The position numbers were made by a program, and so were the translations under genes. From Streptomyces sp. BV286 (GTDB lineage: Bacteria; Actinomycetota; Actinomycetes; Streptomycetales; Streptomycetaceae), in contig NZ_JAHRIB010000156.1 in the NCBI RefSeq assembly GCF_019090165.1, positions 1 through 64,000 on the forward strand: a stretch of DNA of 64,000 bases, given 5' to 3'. Below, piece after piece: positions 16,786-24,865 of the stretch (its first letter is position 1; each line of letters starts with the position of its first letter). The notes beneath the pieces were generated by a model. It made no database searches and was not told the DNA's origin. It worked only from the letters and a program-made list of their open reading frames with translations.

Positions 16786-17817
16786 TCAGCCGAACTGCTG
16801 CTCCAGATCCTTCAGCTTGCGCTCGAGGGAGTCGAGCCGCGGCAGCGCCATCGTGTCGTCCTCCGCGGTGAGGTCGACCGTCGGCGACTCACCGGCGCGG
16901 CGGACGGGCTGCAACGAGGGCCGGGCGCGTACGGGTAGTTCCGGCGCTGATATGGCAGGCTCCGCGGCGACCTGGGCGGCCGCCTGGGCCGACTGGAGTT
17001 CCGCCTGACGGCCACCGCGTCCGATCATTCCGCGGTGGCCGCGGGTGATCGCCTTGATGCGGGCACGGTCCAGCTTCTCCTGGTCGCGACGGCGCAGACG
17101 GTTCTGCTCCTTCTCCCGCTTGTCCTCACGCACTTCCTCGACGGCCTCGTCCAGGCTGCGCACGTTCTCGAGGAGCATCAGCGACCAGGCGCCGTAGGTC
17201 TCACGAGGAGCACGCAGCCACCGTACGATCCGGATCTGCGGCAGCGGCCGGGGCACCAGGCCCTGCTCGCGCAGGGCGGCGCGGCGGGTCTGCTTCAGCG
17301 CGCGGTCGAAGAGGACGGCGGCCGACAGGGACATGCCGGCGAAGAAGTGCGGGGCGCCCGCGTGGCCGAGGCCCCTGGGGGCGTGCACCCAGTTGAACCA
17401 GGCGGCGGCGGCCGCGAACGTCCACACGAGTATCCGGGAGCCGAGCGCCGCGTCACCGTGGCTGGCCTCGCGCACCGCGAGTACGGAGCAGAACATGGCC
17501 GCGCCGTCCAGGCCGAACGGCACCAGGTACTGCCAGCCGCCGGAGAGGTTCAGGTTCTGCTCGCCGAAGCCGACCAGGCCGTGGAAGGAGAGTGCGGCGG
17601 CGACCGCGGCGCAGCAGAACAGGAGTACGTAGGAGGCGGTGCCGTATATGGCCTCCTTGCGCCTGCGGCGCTCTTCCGTGCGCTCCCACGAATCGTCGGC
17701 GTGGGTCTTCTCCCCGGCGCGCTTACCACGCGCGAGCACCGCAACCGCCGCCAGCAGGCCCAGGAGCAGCACGGCGCCGGGAAGCAGCCAGTTCAGCGAT
17801 ATGTCGGTCAGTCTCAT
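16786..17817 (-). CDS. DUF2637 membrane protein
   Basis: 343 residues from the preferred ATG at 17817 (AAGGGA eight bases upstream). One N-terminal membrane segment (LLPGAVLLLGLLAAVAVLA) and a basic linker precede four closely spaced membrane segments between about 58 and 185 (DUF2637 core). The cytoplasmic tail is charged and partly coiled coil, with a KREKEQNRLRRRDQEKLDRA region and a C-terminal LERKLKDLEQQFG heptad. DUF2637 proteins are actinobacterial, often related to plasmid-transfer Spd proteins, and of unknown function. Convergent with the RsbW-like ATPase gene. Confidence 0.78.
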   Translation of the reverse strand: MRLTDISLNWLLPGAVLLLGLLAAVAVLARGKRAGEKTHADDSWERTEERRRRKEAIYGTASYVLLFCCAAVAAALSFHGLVGFGEQNLNLSGGWQYLVPFGLDGAAMFCSVLAVREASHGDAALGSRILVWTFAAAAAWFNWVHAPRGLGHAGAPHFFAGMSLSAAVLFDRALKQTRRAALREQGLVPRPLPQIRIVRWLRAPRETYGAWSLMLLENVRSLDEAVEEVREDKREKEQNRLRRRDQEKLDRARIKAITRGHRGMIGRGGRQAELQSAQAAAQVAAEPAISAPELPVRARPSLQPVRRAGESPTVDLTAEDDTMALPRLDSLERKLKDLEQQFG

Positions 17818-17924
17818 CTGGGGTCCCTTGCATTGGGATAGGGCGTAACGCCCGTCATAGTGGCCCAATCCCGCGCGTCCTCAGGGGGTTTCGGGGCAAG
17901 AGGCCGCCAAGGGAGTGCAAGGGG

Positions 17925-17987
17925 ATGCGCGAGGACGGCATTCTGCTCGAACTGCCGCTTGAGGAGCGGGAGTTGAGTTCGAGTTAG
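17925..17987 (+). CDS. Candidate small ORF (20 codons) divergent from the DUF2637 gene
   Basis: ATG 17925 opens MREDGILLELPLEERELSSS, ending at TAG 17987, with AAGGGG directly upstream. The acidic, amphipathic product and AT-richer codons contrast with the GC-rich flanks. No family recognised. Immediately downstream, a GTG frame at 18001-18054 could encode 17 more residues without an obvious ribosome-binding site. Confidence 0.3.
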   Translation: MREDGILLELPLEERELSSS

Positions 17988-18114
17988 ATTACCCGTACGA
18001 GTGGTTCCACGGAAAGTTCTTGCGCCAAGTGAGGATTTTGTGAAGCAGCTGTAACCCGGGCGGCCGTCTCCGCGGCCAAGACACCGGATTCCGCGCCGAG
18101 TTGATCTTACGTGA

Positions 18115-18228
18115 CGCCGGGTGCGGGCCTGCGCACGGGGGCGCGGACGCGGGGCCGCACGGGGTGCGGCCGCGGGACCGCATGAGAGTGCGGGCGCGGC
18201 ACCGCGCGGGGGTGCGGGCGCGGGAAAT
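18115..18228. repeat. G/C-rich imperfect short-repeat tract
   Basis: Imperfect reiteration of GTGCGGGCGCGG-like and GCGGGACCGCA-like words just downstream of the FhuF-like gene. Several G-runs and overlapping dyads could form hairpins that terminate transcription of that gene. Nothing in the 17988-18114 part looks like a gene beyond the short frame noted with the upstream small ORF. Confidence 0.45.
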
Positions 18229-19113
18229 TCAGCCCGTCGGCCCGGCCGCCTGTGCCGTCAGCTTCGCGACGCGGACCGCCTCGGAGTTGCGCGGGCAGTT
18301 GGCGCAGGTGTCCTCGGGGTCGAGGGTGTAGTAGAAGCAGCAGCTGGCCCGGTCCCGGGTGGGCAGGCACTCGCCGTTCGGGCCCGCCGTCTCGCGGAAG
18401 CCGGCCGAGCCGACGTACGGCCGGGTGGTTCCGGGGAACAGCCGCTCCAGCTCCTCCGTCGCACGCCGCTGCTCGCCCAGGAGGCCGGCCACGTACCAGA
18501 GGCTCTCGACGACCTCGTCGGTCGCCATGGCCCACAGGGCGCGGTCGCGGCGCCGCATCCGCGGGCCGAATCCGCGCAGGACCGGCTCCAGGTGCTCGGC
18601 GACGGCGGAGCGCACCTCCGCCCGCAGGGCCTCCTCGTCCCGGACGACGCGCGCGCCGCTGAGCGCGGCGGCCGGGTCGTCCGGCAGACAGGCGAACTCG
18701 CCCACGCGGACCGCGATACGGCCGGGCATGCGCTGGAAGGTGACGTGCTCCACGGGGAAGCGGGGGACGCGGCGCAGCAGGAACCACGGCACCGTGATCA
18801 GCAGGCAGGCGGGCCAGGCGTACCGGTGCAGGCCGAAGCTCGCGATGACGTCCGGGCGGGCTTGCCGCCCGTGGTCGGCCAGCACCTGCGCGTCGTCCCA
18901 CGCCAGGAAGGAGTCGAGGGCTGCGCCGCCCGCCGCGAGTCCGGCGACGGCGATCCGCCCGTCACCCGTCGGGGCCGGTTCGCCGGGAGCGAGCTCCGTC
19001 ACTCCCAGGGCCGGGAATGCCTCGGTCATCCGCGCGTACGCCTCGGTGAGGACCGAGCGGGCCGGGTGCGTGTCGGCACCGGGTGCGGTCTCGGCGAGGG
19101 CGGGAGCGGACAT
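18229..19113 (-). CDS. FhuF-like (2Fe-2S) siderophore-iron reductase
   Basis: About 294 residues. The C-terminal CCFYYTLDPEDTCANC motif (CC-x10-C-x2-C) is the unusual [2Fe-2S] ligand set of FhuF, which reduces Fe(III) in imported ferri-siderophores in the cytoplasm. The upstream alpha-helical part (WPACLLITVPWFLLRRVPRFP and ATDEVVESLWYVAGLLGE) fits the family. Start chosen at ATG 19113 (MSAPALAET) instead of the one six codons upstream. A near-consensus iron box lies about 30 bp upstream, so the gene should be repressed by DmdR1/IdeR when iron is plentiful. No siderophore transport or synthesis genes are adjacent. Confidence 0.85.
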   Translation of the reverse strand: MSAPALAETAPGADTHPARSVLTEAYARMTEAFPALGVTELAPGEPAPTGDGRIAVAGLAAGGAALDSFLAWDDAQVLADHGRQARPDVIASFGLHRYAWPACLLITVPWFLLRRVPRFPVEHVTFQRMPGRIAVRVGEFACLPDDPAAALSGARVVRDEEALRAEVRSAVAEHLEPVLRGFGPRMRRRDRALWAMATDEVVESLWYVAGLLGEQRRATEELERLFPGTTRPYVGSAGFRETAGPNGECLPTRDRASCCFYYTLDPEDTCANCPRNSEAVRVAKLTAQAAGPTG

Positions 19114-19139
19114 GCAAGGACCCCGTTTCACGATCGTTC

Positions 19140-19158
19140 GCAGGTAAGGCTTACCTTA
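19140..19158. promoter_or_regulatory. DmdR1/IdeR iron box
   Basis: AGGTAAGGCTTACCTTA (19142-19158) with two leading bases matches the actinobacterial iron-box consensus TTAGGTTAGGCTAACCTAA at 15 of 19 positions and is a near-perfect palindrome centred on GGC. It sits 27 bp upstream of the FhuF-like start and 94 bp upstream of the divergent GntR start, so it could control both. Confidence 0.88.
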
Positions 19159-19251
19159 CCCGATACGATCGAGGTTTACCCTGTTCTGTCGGGGTCGCTC
19201 CGGGCCCCGCCCGAAATACCCACCACACCGCCGACCCCGGAGGGGGACCCC

Positions 19252-20532
19252 GTGGAGAAGGCCGGTTCGCGCGAGGCGTACGGCCCTGCCGGAGACCCTT
19301 CGGACGCCCGCCTGGAGGAGGTCCGCCCGGAGGAGGTCCGCCCGGAGGAGGTCCGCCCCGGGACGGCCGCCGTGCGGGTGCCTCCCCAGGCGCGCCCGGC
19401 GGACGGCCCACGAGGACGCGGGGCGAGCCGGGAGGACGTTCCGCGGGGCGGCGCCTCTCCCGCAGACACGGAAACCACCGCGGCCCCGGCGGGCCCGTCG
19501 GCTCCGGCCGCCGCCCGGACGGCCCCCGCCGAGCACGGGGCCCGCGGCGAGCACACCCACAGCGAGACACCGATTCCCCGTCCGCGGCTGACGCGGGAGG
19601 ACGGTCGCGAGCCGCGGACCTCCGGTGGAGCGGACCGAGCCGCAGGGCGCGCGGGGCTCCCCGGCACCGGCGGGCCCGCGACCCGCGTAGGGCTCCCGGG
19701 TGAGGGCGGGACCGAAGCGGGAGGCAACGCCGCGCGCGGGGCGTTCACGCACGTTCCCGGGATCTCGGCCCACGGCGCCGAGGACGGCGTCCGGGACACC
19801 GGCACCCACGACACGTCGACGGCCGTGCCCGGCGCGGCGGGCCGGCGGACCTCCGCTCCCGCCCCCGCCGCCGCTTCCGGCTCCGCCTTCGCCTCCGCGG
19901 CCCGTCGGCCCGTGGTGCAGCGGGCCTCCGTCCGCGGCCAGATCCTCGACGCCCTTCGCGCCGCCCTGGTCGGCGGCGACCTCGCCCCGGGCGAGGTCTA
20001 CTCCGCCCCGGCGCTCGGCGAACGCTTCGGCGTCTCGGCGACCCCCGTGCGCGAGGCCATGCAGCAGCTCGCCAACGAGGGCGCGGTGGAGGTCGTCCCG
20101 AACCGCGGTTTCCGCGTCGTGCGGCGCGGGGCACGGGAACTGGCCGAGCTCGCCGAGATCCGGTCCCTCGTCGAGATGCCGGTGATGCTCCGGCTGACCC
20201 GTACGGTCTCCGCCTCCTGCTGGGCCGAGCTGCGCCCGCTGGCCGACGCCACCGTGGCGGCGGCGTGCACCGGTGACCGCGCGCGCTACGCCGAGTCCGA
20301 CCGGGTCTTCCACGCAGCGGTCCTCGCCCTCTCGGGCAACCGCCAGCTGGTGCAGCTCGCGGACGACCTGCACCGCCGTGCCCAGTGGCCGATGGCCGGG
20401 GCGCCGGCCTGCCGCAGCCGCGCCGACCTGCTGGCCGACGCGACCCAGCACACGGCGATCCTCGACGCGCTGACCGCCCAGGACGTGCCAACCGCGCAGT
20501 CCCTGCTGCGAGAACACTTCGCCGGCGCGTAG
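19252..20532 (+). CDS. GntR-family (FadR/FCD type) transcriptional regulator with long disordered N-terminus
   Basis: 426 residues from GTG 19252, which has GGAGGGGG at ideal spacing. Residues 1 to about 215 are Pro/Ala/Gly/Glu-rich with three exact EEVRP repeats. The winged HTH follows (VRGQILDALRAALVGGDLAP and SAPALGERFGVSATPVREAM, about 225-290), then an all-helical FCD ligand-binding domain (AEIRSLVEMPVMLRL to the C-terminus). The family usually senses a metabolite; the target is unknown. The extension is about three times longer than in typical FadR-like proteins, so an internal start cannot be excluded. Shares its upstream region with the FhuF-like gene and its iron box. Confidence 0.8.
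   Translation: MEKAGSREAYGPAGDPSDARLEEVRPEEVRPEEVRPGTAAVRVPPQARPADGPRGRGASREDVPRGGASPADTETTAAPAGPSAPAAARTAPAEHGARGEHTHSETPIPRPRLTREDGREPRTSGGADRAAGRAGLPGTGGPATRVGLPGEGGTEAGGNAARGAFTHVPGISAHGAEDGVRDTGTHDTSTAVPGAAGRRTSAPAPAAASGSAFASAARRPVVQRASVRGQILDALRAALVGGDLAPGEVYSAPALGERFGVSATPVREAMQQLANEGAVEVVPNRGFRVVRRGARELAELAEIRSLVEMPVMLRLTRTVSASCWAELRPLADATVAAACTGDRARYAESDRVFHAAVLALSGNRQLVQLADDLHRRAQWPMAGAPACRSRADLLADATQHTAILDALTAQDVPTAQSLLREHFAGA
19315..19359 (+). repeat. Three 15-bp in-frame tandem repeats encoding EEVRP
   Basis: Three copies of GAGGAGGTCCGCCCG in the GntR gene, the last differing in one base. They encode EEVRP three times; copy number may vary between strains. Confidence 0.85.
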
Positions 20533-20804
20533 CGGGCAGGCACCGGCCGCCGCGCCGCGCCACGACGCCACGCCGCGCCACGACGCCACGCAGCGAAGCG
20601 TCGCGACCGCGGTCCGGGTTCCGGTGGTCAGCCGCCCGGCCCCGGCCCGCCGCCTTCGGGCGAACGCCCCCGGCCCCGGCGGAGGGCGGCCGGAGGCGCC
20701 GACGGCCGAGCGCCAACCGGGCCTCTGGGTAAGGGCGTTCGGTCAGGGCGGGAGGCCGCCCCGACCCGGTGCGGACGCGGCCGACAGAGGCCGGTGCCGA
20801 GGCG

Positions 20805-21578
20805 TCAGGCCGTGGCGGCCGGTGGCGCCAACTGGCCGGCGAGCCAGGTGGGTACGCCCCCGAGCAGCCTGAACAGCCGCCCCGCCTCGGCCCGCAGCCG
20901 GGACGCCTCCGGTTCGGTCTCGGCATCGGCGAGGGAGGCCAGGGCCGGAGCCGTACCGACGAGGTAGCCCAACTCCTCGCGGATCCGCAGGGATTCGGCG
21001 AAACCGTGCCGAGCCTCCGCCAACTCGCCCTCGCGCAGGGCGAGTCCGGCGAGGTGACGCCAGGTGAAGGACAGGAGCAGCGGGTCGTCGTGCGCGGTGG
21101 CGCCGGCGTGGGCCCGCCGGTAGGCGGCGCGCGCGGACTGCGGGGAACGGGCGAGGTTCTCGGCGAGCAGGCCGCGCCGGAAGTCCAGCAGGGCCCGTCC
21201 CGGGGCGCCCGGCGCGATCAGGGCGGCCGCCCGGCCGAGCGCGGCCCGCGCCTCGTCGGCGCGGTCGCGCACCGCGAGCAGTGTCGACGCGTACGCGAGC
21301 TGTCCGCGCTCGCAGGCCGCCGCGCCCCGCTCGTCGTCGCTCTGGGCCAGCGCCTCCGCCGTCCGCAGCGCGTCCTCCGCCTCCGCCCAGCCCTGCTCGG
21401 TGTAGAGGCACCGCTCGACGAGGAGTGAGGCCCGCTGGAGCGCCGCCGAGGCCGTGCGTGGCTCGAGGAGCGCGGCCGCGTCGGCCCAGCAGGCGCGTGA
21501 GCGCAGCCGCCATACCGCGGTCTGGAGTGGATCGTCTCCGGCAGTCGTTCCGTAACCAGACATGGCGGGATACGCCAC
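20805..21578 (-). CDS. TPR-like helical repeat protein, unknown function
   Basis: 257 residues, all-helical and Ala/Leu/Arg-rich, with repeated helix pairs such as WAEAEDALRTAEALAQ and ELAEARHGFAESLRIREELG that fit degenerate tetratricopeptide repeats. No membrane segment, HTH or enzyme motif. Start chosen at GTG 21578 because GGGGAGGG precedes it at proper spacing; ATG 21563 is the alternative. Possibly a protein-interaction partner of a regulator. It sits between the GntR gene and pucR, with free space on both sides. Confidence 0.65.
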   Translation of the reverse strand: MAYPAMSGYGTTAGDDPLQTAVWRLRSRACWADAAALLEPRTASAALQRASLLVERCLYTEQGWAEAEDALRTAEALAQSDDERGAAACERGQLAYASTLLAVRDRADEARAALGRAAALIAPGAPGRALLDFRRGLLAENLARSPQSARAAYRRAHAGATAHDDPLLLSFTWRHLAGLALREGELAEARHGFAESLRIREELGYLVGTAPALASLADAETEPEASRLRAEAGRLFRLLGGVPTWLAGQLAPPAATA

Positions 21579-21768
21579 GTTGCCCTCCCCGAGCACGCCA
21601 TTGAGCTGTTGAGTGGTGGCGGCATCTCAGCACGAATCGACGCGCCCGGCCAAGGGGGTGGGTGAAGGATTTCACAAAGTCGTGGGGCAGAGAAGGCACT
21701 TGGTGCCTCTTCCTGGCCGCCCGCCCCGCCCAGGCAACCACGGCTTCCTCGCCCACGGGCCTGTGACC

Positions 21769-23490
21769 TCAGCTCATGCGCAACGCCAGGAAGAAGTCCA
21801 GCTTGTCCTCGAGCCGGGAAAGATCTCGGCCCGTCAACTGCTCGATACGCCCCACCCGGTAGCGCAGCGTGTTGACGTGCAGGTGCAGGCGGGCCGCGCA
21901 GCGGGTCCAGGAGCCGTCGCAGTCGAGGAACGCCTCCAGGGTCGGGATCAGCTCGGCCCGGTGCCGGCGGTCGTAGTCCCGGAGCGGGTCGAGGAGCCTC
22001 GCCGTGAAGGCGCGGCGCACGTCGTCCGGCACGAAGGGCAGCAGCAGCACGTGGGAGGCCAGCTCCTGGTGCCCCGCCGCGCACACCCGTCCGGGGCGGG
22101 CCGCGGCCACCCGGCGCGCGTGCCGGGCCTCCTCCAGGGCGCCGCGCAGCCCCTCCGCCGAGTGCACGGCCGCGCTGACACCGAGGGTGAGCCGCCCGTC
22201 GCCGTCGAGGCCCGCCGACAGCGGGTCGCGCACGGCCTCAAGGAGCGTGTCGGCGAGCAGCCCGGCCTCCGAACCGTCGTGCTCCGAGGAAACGGCCGGA
22301 AGCGGTACGAGAGCGACGGCCTCGTCACCCGTGTGGGCGACCGCGATGCGGTCGGACGGCTCGGGACCCGACGACAGCGGGTCGACCAGGATCTCCTCCA
22401 GCAGCGCCTGCGCCACCGGACCACCCTCGACACCGCCCGCCGGGCGCCCGCCCTCGGCCGGGGACCCGGCGGGCCCGCCCCTCGCGTCGTCCCACTCCAC
22501 CCGGGCGACCACGACCTGCCAGTGCGGGGCCGCGCCGAGCCCCGGCAGCAGCACCGGTGCGGCCACCCGCAGCCGTGCCGCGATCTCCGCGGGCGCGGCA
22601 CCGGTCTGCACCAGCTCCAGGACCTCCTGCGCGAGCCTGCGCCGCACGGTCCGTGCCGCGTCCCGGCGGTCCCGCTCCACCGCGATCAGCTGGGTGACGC
22701 CCTCCAGCAGGTCGAGCCGCTCCTCCGGCCAGTCCCCGGCGTCCGCCTCGACCGCGAGCAGCCACTCCGACAGCACCGTCTCGCGTACGTCGCGCGCACC
22801 CGCCGCCCCGCGACCGCCGCTGCGGACCGGGAAGAGCGAGTACGTGGTGGGGCCCACCGTCACCCGGTGCGGCCCGCGCCGCCCCGTGCGGACCGCTGCC
22901 AGGTGCTCACCGGCCAGTGCCGCGCACACGCCCGTGGGCAGCCACTCCTGCGCGAGGTGGGAGCCCGCGATGAGGCGGCCCGCGGGGGAGAGTACCCAGG
23001 CCCGCAGGTCCAGGTCGGAACCGAGCAGGTCCAGGACCACGTCCGGGCCGCCGCCGGCGGGTCCCGAGGTCATCATCCGGCGGTGCCGGTCCACGACGGC
23101 CGCCAGGTCCCCGGCCCGCTCGCCCGACACCTGCCGTACGACGTGCTCGGTGATCGTCGCGAAGGCCACCGACTCGTTGACGGCGAACAGCGGCAGCCGG
23201 TGTCTCGCACAGGCCGCCACCAGGTCGTCCGGGATCGCGCCCAGCTCCGCCTCTCCCGCGGCCAGCGCCGTGACACCGGCGCCCGCGAGGATGCGTACGA
23301 AGGGTTCGGAGTCGGCGGCGCCGCGGCGCCAGGCGAGGCCCGTCAGCACCAGCTCGCCACCCGAGAGGTAGCGGCTCGGGTCCCGCAGGTCCGTGGTCAT
23401 CACGCCACGCACGGTGCGGTCCAGCTCGTCGTCGCCGCCGAGCAGCCGCAGGCCCAGCGCGTCCGTGTCCAGCAGTGCGCGCAGCCGCAT
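21769..23490 (-). CDS. pucR: PucR-family purine catabolism regulator
   Basis: 573 residues. An N-terminal PucR sensor domain (RALLDTDALGLRLLGGDDELDRTVRGVMTTDL, 1-125) is followed by a GGDEF-like CdaR middle domain (about 270-440). The C-terminal HTH_30 is LEAFLDCDGSWTRCAARLHLHVNTLRYRVGRIEQL. Members respond to purine breakdown intermediates and control xanthine dehydrogenase and ureide genes, and the divergent xdh operon next door fits this. ATG/start is clear from the first domain. Its upstream region, shared with xdh, carries 23-bp tandem repeats. Confidence 0.9.
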   Translation of the reverse strand: MRLRALLDTDALGLRLLGGDDELDRTVRGVMTTDLRDPSRYLSGGELVLTGLAWRRGAADSEPFVRILAGAGVTALAAGEAELGAIPDDLVAACARHRLPLFAVNESVAFATITEHVVRQVSGERAGDLAAVVDRHRRMMTSGPAGGGPDVVLDLLGSDLDLRAWVLSPAGRLIAGSHLAQEWLPTGVCAALAGEHLAAVRTGRRGPHRVTVGPTTYSLFPVRSGGRGAAGARDVRETVLSEWLLAVEADAGDWPEERLDLLEGVTQLIAVERDRRDAARTVRRRLAQEVLELVQTGAAPAEIAARLRVAAPVLLPGLGAAPHWQVVVARVEWDDARGGPAGSPAEGGRPAGGVEGGPVAQALLEEILVDPLSSGPEPSDRIAVAHTGDEAVALVPLPAVSSEHDGSEAGLLADTLLEAVRDPLSAGLDGDGRLTLGVSAAVHSAEGLRGALEEARHARRVAAARPGRVCAAGHQELASHVLLLPFVPDDVRRAFTARLLDPLRDYDRRHRAELIPTLEAFLDCDGSWTRCAARLHLHVNTLRYRVGRIEQLTGRDLSRLEDKLDFFLALRMS

Positions 23491-23678
23491 CTCGTCGCCG
23501 CCGTTCTGTCTCGAAATCTACGATGGAAGTGCGGGAGCCGGACCGGACCCGGGGCCGGAGGCCCGAGGCACCGGGTGTCCGGCCTCCGCCGGGTCGGGTC
23601 CGCGGACCCGGGCGGACGGTGGTTCCGGCCTCCGTGGGCCCTGTCCTGGGCTTTCGCGGACGGTGCTCGCTGTTTCCA

Positions 23679-23747
23679 GGTCCGCGTCGGCCGTCTCCGA
23701 AGGTCCGCGTCGGATGTTTCCAAAGGTCTGCGTCGGATGTTTCCAAA
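23679..23747. repeat. Three 23-bp tandem repeats in the pucR-xdh intergenic region
   Basis: Units at 23679-23701, 23702-23724 and 23725-23747; the last two are identical except for one base and share the core GCGTCGGATGTTTCCAAAGG, while the first is more diverged. A partial copy (TGTTTCCAGG) precedes them at 23671. Regular spacing of about two helical turns suggests regulator binding sites, perhaps for PucR. Confidence 0.8.
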
Positions 23748-23767
23748 GGAAAACGAGGAGGCTACTG

Positions 23768-23836
23768 ATGACCTCCGTTCATACGAATCTACAAGATGGG
23801 CGCCCTGGCCAGCCAACTCCTTCATGGTTTCGGTGA
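23768..23836 (+). CDS. Candidate leader peptide ORF upstream of xdh
   Basis: ATG 23768 follows a perfect GAGGAGG (23755-23761) at six bases and opens 22 codons (MTSVHTNLQDG...), ending at TGA 23836, 130 bp before the first xdh gene. It uses a rare CTA leucine codon. The ribosome-binding site is better than those of most genes here. It may be a leader peptide or a small protein; no family recognised. Confidence 0.4.
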   Translation: MTSVHTNLQDGRPGQPTPSWFR

Positions 23837-23965
23837 CTGACCCCGGTGGAGGACAGCGCTGTGTACTGGCTGCGATCCACGTGAACACCTCATGAACGAG
23901 CCGGGCCCGCCGCACACGATCTGGCTTGAACAGCACGCTCCACGAGACGAAGAAGAGAGCCGGTC

Positions 23966-24865
23966 ATGGACTTCCTTCGCCCCGCCAGCTGGGAGGAGGC
24001 GCTCGCCGCGAAGGCCGAGCACCCCACCGCTGTGCCGATTGCGGGTGGCACCGACGTGATGGTCGAGATCAACTTCGACCACCGCCGTCCCGAGTACCTG
24101 CTCGACCTGAACCGCATCGGCGAGCTGGGCGAGTGGGAGGTCGGCGAGGAGTCCGTCCGCCTGGGCGCCTCGGTCCCGTACACGGCGATCATGGACAACC
24201 TGCGCGGCGAACTGCCCGGCCTGGCCCTGGCCTCCCACACCGTGGCCTCCCCGCAGATCCGCAACCGCGGCGGCGTCGGCGGCAACCTCGGTACCGCCTC
24301 CCCGGCCGGTGACGCCCACCCCGCCCTCCTCGCGGCGGGCGCCGAGGTCGAGGCCGAGTCCGTACGCGGCTCCCGGCTCATCCCCATCGACGCGTTCTAC
24401 ACCGGCGTGAAGCGCAACGCGCTCGCCCCCGACGAGCTCATCCGGGCCGTCCACATCAAGAAGGCCGACGGACCCCAGCAGTACTCGAAGGTCGGCACCC
24501 GCAACGCGATGGTCATCGCGGTCTGCGCCTTCGGCCTGGCCCTGCACCCCGGCACCCGCACGGTGCGCACCGGCATCGGCTCGGCCGCGCCCACGCCCGT
24601 ACGGGCCAAGGCCGCCGAGGAGTTCCTGAACGCGGCGCTCGACGAGGGCGGCTTCTGGGACAACGGGAAGATCATCACCCCGTCGGTCGCCAAGCAGTTC
24701 GCCGAGCTGTGCTCGGCCGCCTGCAACCCGATCGACGACGTCCGGGGCACGGCGAGCTACCGCCGCCACGCGGTGGGCATCATGGCCCGCCGCACGCTGA
24801 CCTGGACCTGGGAGTCGTACCGCGGCACCGACGGCCGGACACATCAGAAGGGGAGTGTCGCGTAA
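23966..24865 (+). CDS. Xanthine dehydrogenase, FAD-binding subunit
   Basis: 299 residues; FAD-binding subunit that passes electrons from the Fe-S centres to NAD in the molybdenum hydroxylase complex. PIAGGTDVMVEINFD near residue 26 and SPQIRNRGGVGGNLGTASPA near 95 are the two FAD-contact motifs of the CoxM/XdhB family, with a CO-dehydrogenase flavoprotein C-terminal domain after about 180. AAGAAGAGAG precedes the ATG. First gene of a tight operon FAD-FeS-Mo; its stop overlaps the next start by one base (taATG). Confidence 0.93.
   Translation: MDFLRPASWEEALAAKAEHPTAVPIAGGTDVMVEINFDHRRPEYLLDLNRIGELGEWEVGEESVRLGASVPYTAIMDNLRGELPGLALASHTVASPQIRNRGGVGGNLGTASPAGDAHPALLAAGAEVEAESVRGSRLIPIDAFYTGVKRNALAPDELIRAVHIKKADGPQQYSKVGTRNAMVIAVCAFGLALHPGTRTVRTGIGSAAPTPVRAKAAEEFLNAALDEGGFWDNGKIITPSVAKQFAELCSAACNPIDDVRGTASYRRHAVGIMARRTLTWTWESYRGTDGRTHQKGSVA

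Noticed and set aside
23679..23747. CRISPR array
   Set aside because: Three head-to-tail repeats without spacers; better read as regulator sites.
21613..23895. 760-codon open frame antisense to pucR
   Set aside because: Shadow of pucR with its recognisable sensor and HTH domains on the other strand.
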